DNA from: Nymphalis io
Lineage: Eukaryota > Arthropoda > Insecta > Lepidoptera > Nymphalidae
NCBI RefSeq assembly: GCF_905147045.1
Contig: NC_065910.1
Span: 5,952,001-6,016,000 of the forward strand
Direction: 5' to 3'
Length of the DNA: 64,000 nt
Shown here piece after piece: positions 46,275 to 57,375 of this stretch. The notes beneath the pieces are model-generated. The model was not told the origin of the DNA. It saw nothing but the letters and a program-made list of their open reading frames with translations, and did no database searches. Each line of letters opens with the position of its first letter. Positions within the stretch are counted from its first letter, which is position 1. The translations under genes and the position numbers were made by a program.

Positions 46275-46430
46275 TTTTTTTATAAACTAGCGAGTGGTTA
46301 CCAACGCCCATAGACATTAGCGAAGTAAAAATATTATCCCATTGCCAATGTGCTACTATGCAAACTAAAATATTATGTCCCTTGCGACTGTAATTACACT
46401 GGCTCCCCCCCCTCTAAGGTAACGGGCACA
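46275..46430 (-). repeat. Family B fragment
   Basis: TTTTTTTATAAACTAGCGAG, GTTACCAACGCCCATAGAC and TTATGTCCCTTGCGACTGTAA; the 5' half is lost. Confidence 0.75.
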
Positions 46431-46843
46431 TTATGAAGGTTTCCACTGCGTGAACTCGTGTCTTCGTCCACGTGATGTACTCTTTACATTTTTCACTGTC
46501 ATTCGATTTCAATAAAACAATAAACAGTACTTCCGGAATCCGAAAGAAAATCCATTTAGGAAATTTGCGTATACAGCCAGACAGGATTAATTTAAAAAAA
46601 ATGTGTTTTATTACACATTTAAGTCACCTCTTTTTATGATAAATATATTAAATGTTGTTATTATATTATGTATGTAAAGATTTATTTTTTAAATAGAGAA
46701 ATTAAGTAAATAAGATTTTGGTATGGATATAGTATGGATAATATGTTTATGAGTTACTTCTTACTTGTTCAGTAAATAAATACTTTATTTTGTAAATAAA
46801 AATACCTAACATATCATAATGCCACATGGAGTCACATTTATTA

Positions 46844-46975
46844 TTAACAATAATCTTCCTTGAGTTCGATATAACACTGTTCATCACTCACCACTGAGTG
46901 GCATTCATCTGTATTACATAACGATGTCAAAAACAACAGCAAAATCAAAATCATAAACAATTTCGTAAATACCAT
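46844..46975 (-). CDS. Candidate small secreted peptide, 43 residues
   Basis: The minus-strand ATG (46975-46973) opens a 43-codon frame ending TAA at 46846-46844. Residues 1-22 look like a strong signal peptide (MVFTKLFMILILLLFLTSLC then NT). The remaining 21 residues, DECHSVVSDEQC and then YIELKEDYC, are acidic and hold three cysteines (a fourth is at the signal boundary). AATAAA begins within eight bases of the stop. GTGAGT at codons 29-31 is also a strong splice donor, so this could instead be the first exon of a longer secreted protein. No family is recognised. The distance to attacin is 5.8 kb; expression is untested. Confidence 0.4.
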   Translation of the reverse strand: MVFTKLFMILILLLFLTSLCNTDECHSVVSDEQCYIELKEDYC

Positions 46976-47284
46976 AAAATGATACAACCATAAAGAAGTA
47001 AAATCACGGTAAATTCTCGTGCCCTTAAACGTAATAATAAACTCGTTTGTAGCTCATTTCCGACGCCTCATCGTAGTTATTTATCATCGGAAGGCTTTAG
47101 ATAGAGATTTAAAACAACTCAGTGTCTCTCTAGAACAGATATTGAATTACTTTGCAAGACTCGTATCGCTTAAGATGAAACGAGACTAAATATTTAGGTA
47201 AATTTAATAAAATTTTTGCATTCGTTTTTAACATGCTTTATAAAACACTTGAGCCTTAGTGATTTAAAAGTTTTTTTTTCTAGT
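46976..47284. other. Upstream of the small secreted ORF, no feature
   Basis: AT-rich; GATGATAAATAAC on the minus strand is GATA-like. No clear TATA or kappaB site. Confidence 0.35.
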
Positions 47285-47525
47285 AGCTTAGTGGCGAGGG
47301 CCGACGTAGTCCAGCAGTTAAAGTGCATGAATCTTAGTCCAAGTTGGATCCTAACAGGGTCAAGCACAGAAGTACGGAATATACATGTGCTTAATTTATT
47401 TTTATAAATATACGTGGCCACATGTGTTACCACCCGCATTGAAGCAGCGGGATGACATGAGCTCCAAGGGTTCTCCTCAAAGAAAATAACCTTGAATCCA
47501 GCAGTGGGATATTTATATTGTTAGT
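47285..47525 (+). repeat. Family A SINE, degenerate, head first
   Basis: Head CCGACGTAGTCCAGCAGTTA, body CATGTGCTTAATTTA, TGGCCACATGTGTTACCACC, GAGCTCCAAGGGTTCTCC and end CCAGCAGTGGGATATTTATA. Confidence 0.85.
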
Positions 47526-47702
47526 TTAACGCAAAATTTCATATAATAGAACAAAAGCCATAGACTTTGTCCTATCAATGTATACCAATTTTGTCGATCC
47601 GTTGAAAGGTTGATGAGATCTAGTGGTGAGATACACCTTTTCAAGTAAAAAAATCACAAGTTTCAAGGTGATCGGTCAAACGATATCAAAGTCTATATAT
47701 TT
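47526..47702. other. Short spacer
   Basis: Resembles the border of an old interspersed repeat (GTTGAAAGGTTGATGAGATC). Not resolved. Confidence 0.3.
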
Positions 47703-47995
47703 ACTGGTGGTAGGGCTTTGTGCAGGCTCGTCTGGGTAGGTACCACCCACTCATCTGATATTCTACCGCAAAACAGCAATACTTGATATTGTTGTGTTCT
47801 GGTTTGAAGGGTTAGTGAGCCAGTGTAATTACAGGCACAAGGGACATAAAATCTTAGTTCCCAAGGTTGGTGACACATTGGCTATAAGCGATGGTTGATA
47901 TTTCTTACAATGCCAATGTCTAAGGGCGTTTGGTGACCACTTACCATCAGGTGGCCCATATGCTCGTCCACCTTCCTATTCTATAAAAAAAAAGT
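47703..47995 (+). repeat. Family B element, full length
   Basis: TACTGGTGGTAGGGCTTTG to CTTCCTATTCTATAAAAAAAAA. AAAGTCT lies on both sides and may be a short target duplication. Confidence 0.93.
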
Positions 47996-48209
47996 CTTTT
48001 AATCTCAAACACACATAAATGTCAAGTATATTGTTATTAGTGAAACGAAAAGGAAAAATCATCGATTTTCCATTCCCGATTGAGCGAGTAACGTTCGGGT
48101 AAGGAGCCAATCTCAATAGCTACTCATTTTTACTCCACACAAAATTTTCAAAGTACATTCATAAATTATACACAACTGAATCGTAATATCCGAAAGAATA
48201 TATGTCGAT

Positions 48210-48854
48210 ATGAATTTCTTCCTTAAAATAATAAACCCATTCAAAATCAAAGTAAGCCTGTCAATCACAATTATTTATGATGTGATTTTGAAGCAATGCA
48301 TTAAACAACGAAGCGTCTCTAGGGTACCGACATTCAATTATGCTGAGAGAAAATTCTACATTAAAGACAAAGCAATAAATCTCTCTACGACGGATACCGT
48401 TACTCTTGTATTTTTCATACTACCCTTTGTAATATCCCCATGTGTGTTTTTCTAAAGGCATACTAATAGTATATTTATAACAGTTACTTAGCCTGATGCT
48501 TATAATTGGCATTATCCTAAGCAATGGTTGTATGAATGTTTTAATTTTATCTATCTATCCCGCAATGCTCTTTGTTTAATTACGGAAACGAAGCATTTTA
48601 CGATTTGGTACATTTTAAGCTTAAAATGTTGTAAATTAATTGTCTACCCAGTTAAGATAACGTCAGTTATAGATAATACAGATTTTATTAGTCTGTATTC
48701 GCAAGCGTTTGATATTAATGATCACGAGGTTCTCCTGACGACTGGTAAATTACACAACGCTACTACTGCAGATTGGTGGATACTTGTATCAGGATTTGTC
48801 ACGATTTTTGCTGTCACTAGCATTATTAATGTCAAATACAAATTCATTCAATGA
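48210..48854 (+). pseudogene. Unrecognised two-part reading frame, possible decayed gene
   Basis: Two open stretches in the same frame are separated by two stops. 48210-48455 contains NYAERKFYIKDKAINLST and a hydrophobic end. 48492-48854 is about 120 codons (starting PDAYNWHYPKQWLYECFN) with a putative membrane segment near its end (WWILVSGFVTIFAVTSI). I recognise no family. Mixed composition and length above the local background suggest former coding sequence, perhaps a host membrane protein or a retroelement product. No start codon or splice evidence settles it. Confidence 0.3.
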
Positions 48855-49228
48855 ACTGAACGTCGCTTTCCCGATTTTAAGCATGCGATCTCCAATATTA
48901 AATAATAATTTTCTGTACATATACATACATATAGCAAATACCAATTCATTATGTTTTTTTATGACAACACTACTGTGACGGAGATAAGGCAAATATAGTT
49001 CGACTAAAATAAACAGTTCATGTCCCCAGTTGTCAGTGGGAGCAACTCAGTATCAATTCAATTCCCCAATCGTCAATTTTATACCTGAATAATTGATCTC
49101 TTGATATACATCCACTCACTCGCACTGCCTGTATAATGTAACTTCATATATAAATCAGAACGTAGTTAGGAAGGTACACTGTACATTTAATATTTTTATT
49201 TGAGAATGTACTTGTAGAGTAAAAAAAA
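48855..49228. other. No feature seen
   Basis: AT-rich spacer. Confidence 0.4.
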
Positions 49229-49229
49229 A

Positions 49230-49520
49230 GTAACAGCCTGTGAATGCTAGGCTAAGGCAACCTCTCCCTTTTTGAGGAGAAGGTTCGGAACTTATTCCAC
49301 CACGCTGCTCCAATGCGGGTTGGTGGAATACACATGTGGCAGAATTTCAGTGAAATTAGACACATACAGGCTTCCTCACGATGTTTTTCTTCACCGTATA
49401 GCACGAGATGAATTATAATGACAAATTAAGCACATGAAAATTCAGTGGTGCTTGCTGGGGCTTGAACCCACGATTGTTGGTTAAGATTCACGCGTTCTTA
49501 TCACTGGGCCATATCAGCTT
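49230..49520 (-). repeat. Family A SINE, near full length
   Basis: AGTAACAGCCTGTGAATGC to ATCACTGGGCCATATCAGCTT; a few bases are missing in CCCACTGCTGGGC. Confidence 0.92.
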
Positions 49521-49848
49521 TTAAAAAAAAAGCTGAGAATGTTATTGTTTTAACAATTTTGACTTTTTATATTTAGGAAACTGGTGACTAATGTTCAAAT
49601 AAATAGAAATGAATTGGGTTTTGTTATATTCAATAAATGACTTCAGTTACAAATAATTTTCTATGGCACTTATTTTTATGGCAGGTAACATTTCTTTTTT
49701 CCACATTTTTCTTATAAAAAACATTGACGGCCGTAGTATCTTCTAACGATTCTTTTTTTAAATCAATAAGAACTTTGCAGCAACATTTTACAAATTTTGT
49801 TGTTTTCGTGAATCGTCAATCAAGGTCGATATATATTTACAGCATTTG

Positions 49849-50142
49849 TGGCGTGGTTGGTGGATGCTTGCCTTTCACGCCGAAGGTTGTGTTCGATTCC
49901 CACCCAGGACAGATATTTGTTTGCATGAACATGTCTGATTGTTCCGAGTCTGGGTGTAATTATCTATATAAGTATCTATCATATTATATTATGTATATAA
50001 GTATATATTTACAAAAAAAAATAGTATATGTAGTATATCAGTTGTCTGGTTTCCATAGTACAAGCTCTGTACAAGCTTAATTTGGGATCAGATGGCCGTC
50101 TGTGAAAAATGTCCCAGGATATTATTATTATCATTATTATTA
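49849..50142 (+). repeat. Family C SINE
   Basis: GTGGCGTGGTTGGTGGATGC head, B-box region GTTCGATTCCCACC, ATT-repeat tail. The 118-residue plus frame across it is not a gene. Confidence 0.92.
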
Positions 50143-50145
50143 TTT

Positions 50146-51110
50146 ACAGTATTTACCATTAGTACATGAATTTCCTACGAATGTTACGTAATTGTTTTCG
50201 CAAAATTCAACAAATCTTTCACCGTTCGAGTTTCGATTCCCCTCATAAGCGGCATTAATTAATTTCGCCTTTAAGTCTTCTAATGACGGTGTATTTTTAG
50301 CGTATATTCTAAATTCACGAAATTGTGATTATAAAATCACAACTTTATCGTATTCCGAGACTTAATTGGTGGGCGCGTGTACTGGAAAATAAATTACACA
50401 GTTCGAAATGGACTTTCAGTCCATTACTTCGCAGAAATATAGTGAATAAATCGTTCTCTATGTTCACGGAATTCGTTCTTCAATCTGTTCCGGAATATAT
50501 AAAAATACCCTCGACATTATTTGTTCACCAAACTCATTTCATCGTACTTCGCTTAGACTTAATATAAGTAAGTTGTATTTCAGTATAACGGATTGTGCTT
50601 GGCCAACTTTTTCATTCTAAAGCACAACTTTTATCGGTATTTTTATATTAAAAATGATCGTAATCTGACCATACTTTTCACATAGTTTCGAAATTATTTA
50701 TTTATTTATTTATTTATTAGGGAAACAAACAATTATAATTACACTTAATAGTAAAAAAACAAATATAAGAAAAACATAAATCAATCAAGTTTCCACTTAA
50801 AATTAATACAAACAAATGACATATTATATTAAAAATAAAAACAAAAACAGAAAGCACAAAATGCAAGTGAAACTGCTATAATTTAATTATATGACGTAAA
50901 CTAAATTTAAATTCGCTAATTTTTGAGTTAAATATATCTAATTCTGTACAATGTTTGTTATAACTTTTTTAAAATTATTTTATTTTATTTGAAATTATTA
51001 ATCTGTTGGGTTTCAAGCAGTTGATTAGCCTATAGTACTTTATCACATTGAGCCACCTGAAAGCTTATGGAGGTTTGCTTTGGTTCGGGTATTCTTGCAA
51101 GTAAGTTGAG
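50146..51110. other. No gene recognised
   Basis: AT-rich with (TTTA)n at 50697-50718. The frame 50325-50567 has no motif. Confidence 0.4.
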
Positions 51111-51119
51111 TTCTGTTTT

Positions 51120-51270
51120 AAGACCCATCTTACTTCACAAAAGCAAAATGTCTAAGTTCCCAAGGCTGTTAGTGATTGACGATGAAAAGAATTGTTAATA
51201 TTTCTTACAATACTTACGTCTATGTATGTTAAGCTTTTATCATCACCTACCGAACATCATGAATAATGAG
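51120..51270 (+). repeat. Family B fragment, degenerate
   Basis: AAATGTCTAAGTTCCCAAGGC, GTTAATATTTCTTACAATAC and TATCATCACCTACCG are in family B order. Confidence 0.6.
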
Positions 51271-52014
51271 TCCTTAAGAACCTACCACCCTCCATGTGCA
51301 TGTTTATTTTTTTATGATCTTTAATTTGTACCAATTTGGACTTTTTTTTTTTTTAATCTTTCTACTCATGTTGCTATAATTATGTGTTAATGTATTTTTA
51401 AAACAAATATTGTAATTGTTGTGGCTACTTTAAAAAGCTTCACATGTTAGCTATTTTCACTAAATTGTTTTACATTTGTCATTAAAACATGTAGTAGCTA
51501 CTAGTGGTCCTTAAATAAAATAAATAAAAAATAAAATAAAAATAATATACCTTATTGAAAAATAATAATTACCATTGCAGGCTTCTATTCGGTACATTGC
51601 TTGATATAAGCACTAAAAATTCAGCTGAATTTATAAACTGCTTCTATTCAAGGACGCCTAATACTTCACATTTTATGCACATACATTTAGTATTTCATTA
51701 CATTATTAATATTTAATCATGATTCTCACATTATTATTTATTTCTATTCTTCTATCGTTCATATTTTTTATAATTTTTTATTTATAAAAAAACATTATTT
51801 ATAAGATAAATTAAAGTGTCTGAGAATTTGCTTACGTAGTTTCGTTATAATACACAACCGAAGTGAAATCAAAAGTACATTAATTATAGATACATACTGT
51901 ATTTGGAAGAACGCCACCTCAAAGAATATATGCAAAGTAAGGCTAAAGTTGCTTGATTGTTAGCGCTAATGTAACGAATCCACTAAACGCCTGCTTGTTT
52001 AAGCAAACATTTAT
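51271..52014. other. No feature seen
   Basis: AT-rich spacer. Confidence 0.4.
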
Positions 52015-52105
52015 TCAACGTTGTATGTGATTTTGTTCATTTGGCTCTTTGCATCTGAGGTATAGCTTATACCGCAAGAACTAATTTATTCTCTTATAAG
52101 AGAAT
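52015..52105 (+). repeat. Unassigned repeat X, copy 1
   Basis: About 90 bases (CAACGTTGTATGTGATTTTG .. GGTATAGCTTATACC .. CTTATAAGAGAAT) almost identical to 58192-58282, same orientation. Contains the hairpin GGTATA/GCT/TATACC. Confidence 0.85.
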
Positions 52106-52598
52106 TACATATAAAATAGCATATTATAAGAGAACTTTATAATTGTTTAGAGATTCAGTAATTTATCTTGTAATTTATTTATAAATAACAAGATATTAAT
52201 ATTTATTTTTATTCTTGACACCCTATAAGTCTTTTTAGTTTGTTTGGGTGCTGCTTAAACATATACAAACTAACATATATAATAAACACACACACACACA
52301 CACACACATCAAACATAATCAAAAAACTAAAATAAAATAACACAGGCGAACTTTCAATAAAAAAAGCTTATTTAATATTGTACGTATGTAGGAACGTATA
52401 GACGTACTAACAAAATTAAATATATTTTAATTATTATTAAATATTATCACAAAAGTATTAGGTAATTAGGATCATACTCATACTTTGTTTAGGATTATAA
52501 GATTATAAATGTAAATTGTATGTGTTGGTAATGGTGTGTAATAATATATAATTATAATAATATAAATATATTAAATTGACAAGCAATAAAAAATGATA
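52106..52598. other. Spacer with an (AC)n microsatellite
   Basis: (AC)n at about 52285-52308; otherwise AT-rich. Confidence 0.7.
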
Positions 52599-52599
52599 G

Positions 52600-52685
52600 C
52601 CGTAATAGCTCAGTCGTTTGAATACGTGACTATTAATCGATGATCGAAGGTCAAATCCGGGCAAGCACCACTGATTCATTACATA
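52600..52685 (+). repeat. SINE tRNA-like head fragment
   Basis: AGCCGTAATAGCTCAGTCG (A box), GGTCAAATCCGGGCAAGCAC (B box) and CACTGATTCATTAC; only the head of family A is present. Confidence 0.65.
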
Positions 52686-53220
52686 TTTGGTGGGTAATCG
52701 TTCCAAATGCTTTTGTCATTTCGGATTAAATAACATAAGCCGATCATACCATCTAATTGACAGAAATGACAAAACATGAAGTCAGTACTAGTGAAGCGGC
52801 CCATATCAATTTATCAATTGATTTAAGCCAATTAGACATTTCAAGTTTGGTGTACAAAGGCACAATAATTATGCGTCATGTAAGTATTATGTTTTTCTGT
52901 AGTATTAGTATAGTAGTAGCTTTCCGAAGTAGTAGTGACGAAACTGAAGTTCTAATTGGAAGAAGCAATGCAATTATTTAACAAAATATACAAAAAAAAT
53001 TAGCTATTTGTTTTTGTACTTACATCATTGGTTATCTTTAGATGTAACTATATTACCAGTTACATATATTAGATAATTCAGATATTATAAATATCATTCA
53101 CTTGTCAGACAATTTGCTATTTCCCATGGATACTGTTGTTCTATGTGAGAGAAATTTAGAAGGAATTTGACAAGGTTAGAAGAAACAGTTGGAAACATTG
53201 GAGAACAATTTGCAAGAAAC
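52686..53220. other. No gene recognised
   Basis: The 74-residue plus frame 52757-52981 has no motif or splice context. Confidence 0.4.
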
Positions 53221-53234
53221 AATACATTAGACCT

Positions 53235-53533
53235 AGATAGCCGATATGGCCTAGTGGTTAGAACGCGTTATGATCGCGGGTTCAAACCCGGGCAAGCACC
53301 AATGAATTTTCATGTGCTTAATTTGTATTTATAATTCATCTCGTGCTTGACGGTGAAATAAAACATCATAGGGAAACCTGCATGTATCTAATTTCATTGA
53401 AATTCCGCCACATGTGTATCCTACCAACCCGAATTGGAGCAGCGTGGTGGAATAAGCTCCAAACCTTCTTCTCAAAAGGGAGAGGAGGTCTTAGCCCAGC
53501 AGTGGGACAAACACAAGCTGTTACTGTACGGTT
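53235..53533 (+). repeat. Family A SINE, full length with 14-bp TSD
   Basis: Flanked by AATACATTAGACCT at 53221-53234 and 53534-53547. This fixes the element: head AGATAGCCGATATGGCCTAG (A box), B box GGGTTCAAACCC at 53280-53291, end CAAGCTGTTACTGTACGGTT. Length 299 bp. The best reference copy in the window. Confidence 0.96.
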
Positions 53534-53547
53534 AATACATTAGACCT

Positions 53548-53868
53548 GGTTAGATTGTTACTGTACTGTACTTGTACTGTTAGATGTAACGGTTGAAAAC
53601 ATTTTAAGAGAAGTGCAAGAAAAATTACCAAAATATAAAGAAGAATTTGAAGGCACTTCCACCAGTTGATGTTCTAGTGCACATCTTTATAGTTGTACTA
53701 TCTCTTTATGCAAAATCTGTTTGGCTGCAAGCCTAACGGTACTATAAGCCTAGGTATTACAGGGGTTCACTCAAGTATGCCAAAAATTATAAATATTTAC
53801 CACTGAATATCAGGAAACAATGTTCATTGAAAAATAGGTCTCTTTATTTATTCAAATCTCACAAGGAG

Positions 53869-53922
<54 letters not shown>

Positions 53923-54400
53923 GCACAGAGGTTCCTACGACGCAGTTTTCTTTATCTTGAAACTGTCTACATAGGCGACAAAATTATTAATAGTTTTTCA
54001 TGTAGCACAAACACTTGAGTGGTTATTATAAGTTTAAATTCAATCTAAAGTTAACGCCGCTTCAGCATGTAGATTCTACTTTCATATTTCATTTCGACGA
54101 TGATGTGTTTATAAAAACAATTAAATTATTATTTATGCTGCTATAAAATCAACGAATATTGATTCCAAGCTTTTTTATCATCTATTTAATCTCTTATCAA
54201 ATAGATAATATGAGATTTTATTTTACTTATTTGTTTAGCTAATTGTAGTATGTATTAACGAAGGATGAATTTTCTTAGACGAGACGAAACGTGCTGTTAT
54301 AGACTTTTCTATACTTCTTCTTTTTAAACAATAATGCAACCTGGATCTAAAAAAATATTAATGAATTTAATACGCATTTTTTACTTATATCTTTAACCGA
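53548..54400. other. Spacer with a long (TA)n microsatellite
   Basis: (TA)n of about 50 bases at 53872-53921. No gene. Confidence 0.6.
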
Positions 54401-54538
54401 GTTTTTTTTACAGAATAGTAAAAATAGTTAGGCGGACGAGCATAATTATGGGCCACCAGATTGTAAGTGGTCACACCCATAAATTTAATTTTAATTTGCA
54501 TTCTAAGAATTATTAATCATCGCTTACATCGCCAATGC

Positions 54539-55121
54539 TTTTTTTTGTTTTTTTTATCGTGGGGAAATCCTCATGGATACCCTCCATATCTGATGATACA
54601 CGGAGGGTTATGTCGGACTCTTACCGACTAAAACCACCACGGTTCCACCGATCCACACTTGGCGAAGTTGCGGGTACGCTTGCGCATTCTTCCGCGCCTC
54701 CACCTGTGGCTGTTCTTTTTGTCGAACCCTTCGATGTTAAATACCCCTGTTGGGATGTGCCGGTTATGCTCACATATTTCTCGACCTGGGGGACACTATA
54801 CTTTAAGCAATGAACTCCCCCTTTTCATTGCCTGGAGGTTCTCTTCATGGAGGTAAATAGTTGACGTTGCGATGCCGTCTGTACCCTGTTCTCCTTCGGC
54901 GCATCGGGTCTGCGAGTGCATCTTTCTCCCTTTCTCTCTCCGTCGCCTCCTTTTGCTTCATGACACCATCGCAACAGGTTATAGGCATCCATCGTTTGGA
55001 CCAGCGACGTTTGGGAGCAGGTGTCCAAGTGCATTTGCTGTGGCCACCAGTCTAGGCATAATTGTCGGAAGTGATCCAGGAATTGCCATCGACTATCAAG
55101 AACGAGACCTAATCATTAATA
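54539..55121 (-). mobile_element. Element E, 583-bp poly(A)-tailed insert with 13-bp TSD
   Basis: Flanked by ACATCGCCAATGC at 54526-54538 and 55122-55134. On the minus strand it ends in an A-rich tail (54539-54558 on plus is T-rich). It is GC-richer than the background. A minus frame of 69 codons (55034-54825) is open but unrecognised. Likely a 5'-truncated LINE or a SINE. Confidence 0.85.
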
Positions 55122-55302
55122 ACATCGCCAATGCTCCGCCAACCTTAGGAATTAAGATGATATGTCCCTTGTGCCTGTAACTACACTGGCTCACTCACCC
55201 TTCATACCGGAATAACAATACCAAGAACTGCTGTTTTGCGGTAGAATATCTGATGAGTGGGTAGTATCTACCCAGACGAGCTTGCACAAAGCCCTACCGC
55301 CA

Positions 55303-55515
55303 TTTTTTTTCGAACTGTCTAGTTGCTGTTGGCCCTAATGACCTTTACAACGTCACCGGGCGGGATGGGCGAGTTGAACTTAGCCGGATGTTGGGAGTCA
55401 CACGAGGGGCTCAAGAGAAACGGATTTCCTAAGGGCGCCTCCTGTGAGGCAGGACCTCTGCTTAGGACGCCGTTGAAGTGGGAAGAAAAGGACATGTGCA
55501 TTTTAACATGCCCTT
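55303..55515 (-). mobile_element. Element G, LINE 3' fragment with ORF end
   Basis: Minus strand: an open frame ending PPGDVVKVIRANSN and then stop (55321-55319), soon followed by GTTCG plus eight A (55310-55303). Flanked by CCGCCA (55297-55302) and CCACCA (55516-55521), a 6-bp target duplication with one difference. It sits in the first bases of the family B host. The LINE clade is not identified. Confidence 0.7.
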
Positions 55516-55530
55516 CCACCAGTTAATAAA

Positions 55531-56180
55531 GAGATGGGCACGCTTTTTATATTATGTCTATTTTCTATAATAAAATAGGAATTATCTGGCTATAACCAGT
55601 CCACACCACTCTGACTTCCAAATATTTCAAAGTAAATTGTATTCCATATTTATGGAACCATTAAAATTCATCGTCATTGATTGCATTTCTATGTTATTTA
55701 TATTTTATGTAACTGTTCATATAATATTGATACAAAAAAGTTGCAATATTTGAAAGAGCTCTAATAATCTAGTTTTATGCTGAGGCGTCAGGCTCATGAA
55801 TATGCAACGTGTGTCCGCTCGAAGATATTAATTATGCACGGTTTACGTCCTCTCTTGTTAAGAGGAGACAATATTTAATTAAAAAAATCAATTGTAAATA
55901 TATATCAGGGTCAAGGGAATTTAAATAACAAGAATTCGTTATATTTAATTTTTGAGATAATTCCAAAAACATGTTTATCTTTGTATAAAAAGTAGCTTTT
56001 GTTATAAAAATTGATTTTTCGATTCGAAAATTTGTGATTGAATGACATACAACTTGATGGTTTATTTATGAGTGTGTTTTGGTCAAAGCCCATTAATATT
56101 ACATCTTATAAACAATACTCGGTGGCGAAAGTTATTTATAATTTAATATTATTTTATTCGAAAAACATGAGAAATCCTAG
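55531..56180. other. No feature seen
   Basis: AT-rich spacer. Confidence 0.4.
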
Positions 56181-56181
56181 A

Positions 56182-56475
56182 CTGGTGGTAGAGCTTTGTG
56201 CAAGTTCGTCTGGGTAGGTACCACCCACTCATCAGATATTCTACCGCAAAACAGCAGTACTCGGTATTGTTGTGTTCCGGTTTGAAGGGTGAGTGAGCCA
56301 GTGTAATTACAGGCACAAGGGACATAACATCTTAGTTCCCAAGGTTGGTGGCGCATTGGAGATGTAAGCGATGGTTAACATTTCTTACAATGCCAATGTC
56401 TAAGGGCGTTTGATGACCACTTACCATCAGGTGGCCCATACGCTCGTCCGCTTTCCTATTCTATAAAAAAAAAAG
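56182..56475 (+). repeat. Family B element, full length
   Basis: ACTGGTGGTAGAGCTTTGTG to CTTTCCTATTCTATAAAAAAAA. Well preserved. Confidence 0.94.
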
Positions 56476-57030
56476 GTTCTCAGGTTCTGTACTAAATTAG
56501 TTTATATACATCATGAAATCGATTAATTTGTAATATGATACATTTTCGGATATTATTGTTTAATTTATAACTATGGTTCTTTCGATGTTCCGAAATTATA
56601 TCTAGATTGAAGAGAAATAAAAACAAAGGATGAGTTAATTTTGAGTTTTATAAATACGTCTAAGAAATAATGAAACTTCGCCTTAAATGTGTTTCTGAAT
56701 CCTAACTGAAGATATGAATAAATGTCATGACGTCATAAAATTTCCTAATAAATACTTACTTCCCCTTAACATAGATTGTACCGACGGTTTTAAGCTCAGA
56801 TTTTAAGCGTAGTGAAACTCGTAAGTGCTGACTGAGCGAAAAAAATTGTCGCGTCGTGGCTTATAAAAATTTAACAGTGAAAAATTCAGCACGTTGTACA
56901 TTTATGTGCGAGTACATTGTATGTCCGATGGAAGGTATGCAAATGTTATTCTGCTTATTGTGTAAAAATGGAAAACATTTTTATTTTTTTTATATTAAGA
57001 ATACCATCTACCAACGAGCAATTAATGCTA
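56476..57030. other. No gene recognised
   Basis: Frame 56856-57095 runs into SINE sequence and has no motif. Confidence 0.4.
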
Positions 57031-57032
57031 AA

Positions 57033-57270
57033 GTAATAGCCTGTGAATGTCCCATTGAGATAAGGCCTCCTCCACCCTTGCAAAGATGGTTTTAGAGCTT
57101 ATTTCTCCCCGCGTATTGTTATGAGGGATACACATGTCATATAACTTCAGTAAAATTACACACAAATTCAGATTTTCTCACGCAAAGTACGAGATGAATT
57201 CCCTGGGTTCGAACTCAATATCAACGGTTAAGATTCACCTATTCTAACCGCTGTGCAATCTGCGCTTATA
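57033..57270 (-). repeat. Family A SINE, degenerate
   Basis: AGTAATAGCCTGTGAATGTCCC, AAGGCCTCCTCC, TTTTAGAGCTTATTTC, CACATGTCATATAAC and GAGATGAATTCCCTGGGTTCG; several internal deletions. Confidence 0.8.
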
Positions 57271-57289
57271 TATAAACAACATGAAAAAT

Positions 57290-57375
57290 ATTAATAGACT
57301 GTCAATATCCCACAGCTGGGCTGAAATTTCATCTTGTCTCGATGAGAAAGTTTGAAGCTTATTCCATGACGCGGT
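57290..57375 (-). repeat. Family A SINE 3' fragment
   Basis: TAATAGACTGTCAATATCCCAC, AGCTGGGCTG, GATGAGAAAGTTTGAAGCTTATTCC; a second, shorter copy directly after the previous one. Confidence 0.75.

Larger units (their letters stand above)
54405..55521 (-). repeat. Family B element split by two insertions
   Basis: Pieces 54405-54538, 55122-55302 and the last bases at 55516-55521 form one family B copy in order. Element E (54539-55121) and element G (55303-55515) interrupt it. Confidence 0.85.

Noticed and set aside
46440..46600. Minus-strand open stretch downstream of the small secreted ORF as its second exon
   Set aside because: Open for about 55 codons, but no convincing acceptor or matching cysteine pattern; left unassigned.
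49724..50080. 118-residue plus frame
   Set aside because: Mostly family C SINE sequence.
53235..53310. Possible tRNA gene (good A and B boxes)
   Set aside because: It is the head of a SINE with target-site duplications; no acceptor stem closes and a SINE body follows.
54535..55180. Several overlapping plus frames of 64-102 residues
   Set aside because: They lie in element E and the family B host; no coding motif, and the GC-rich insert produces long chance frames.
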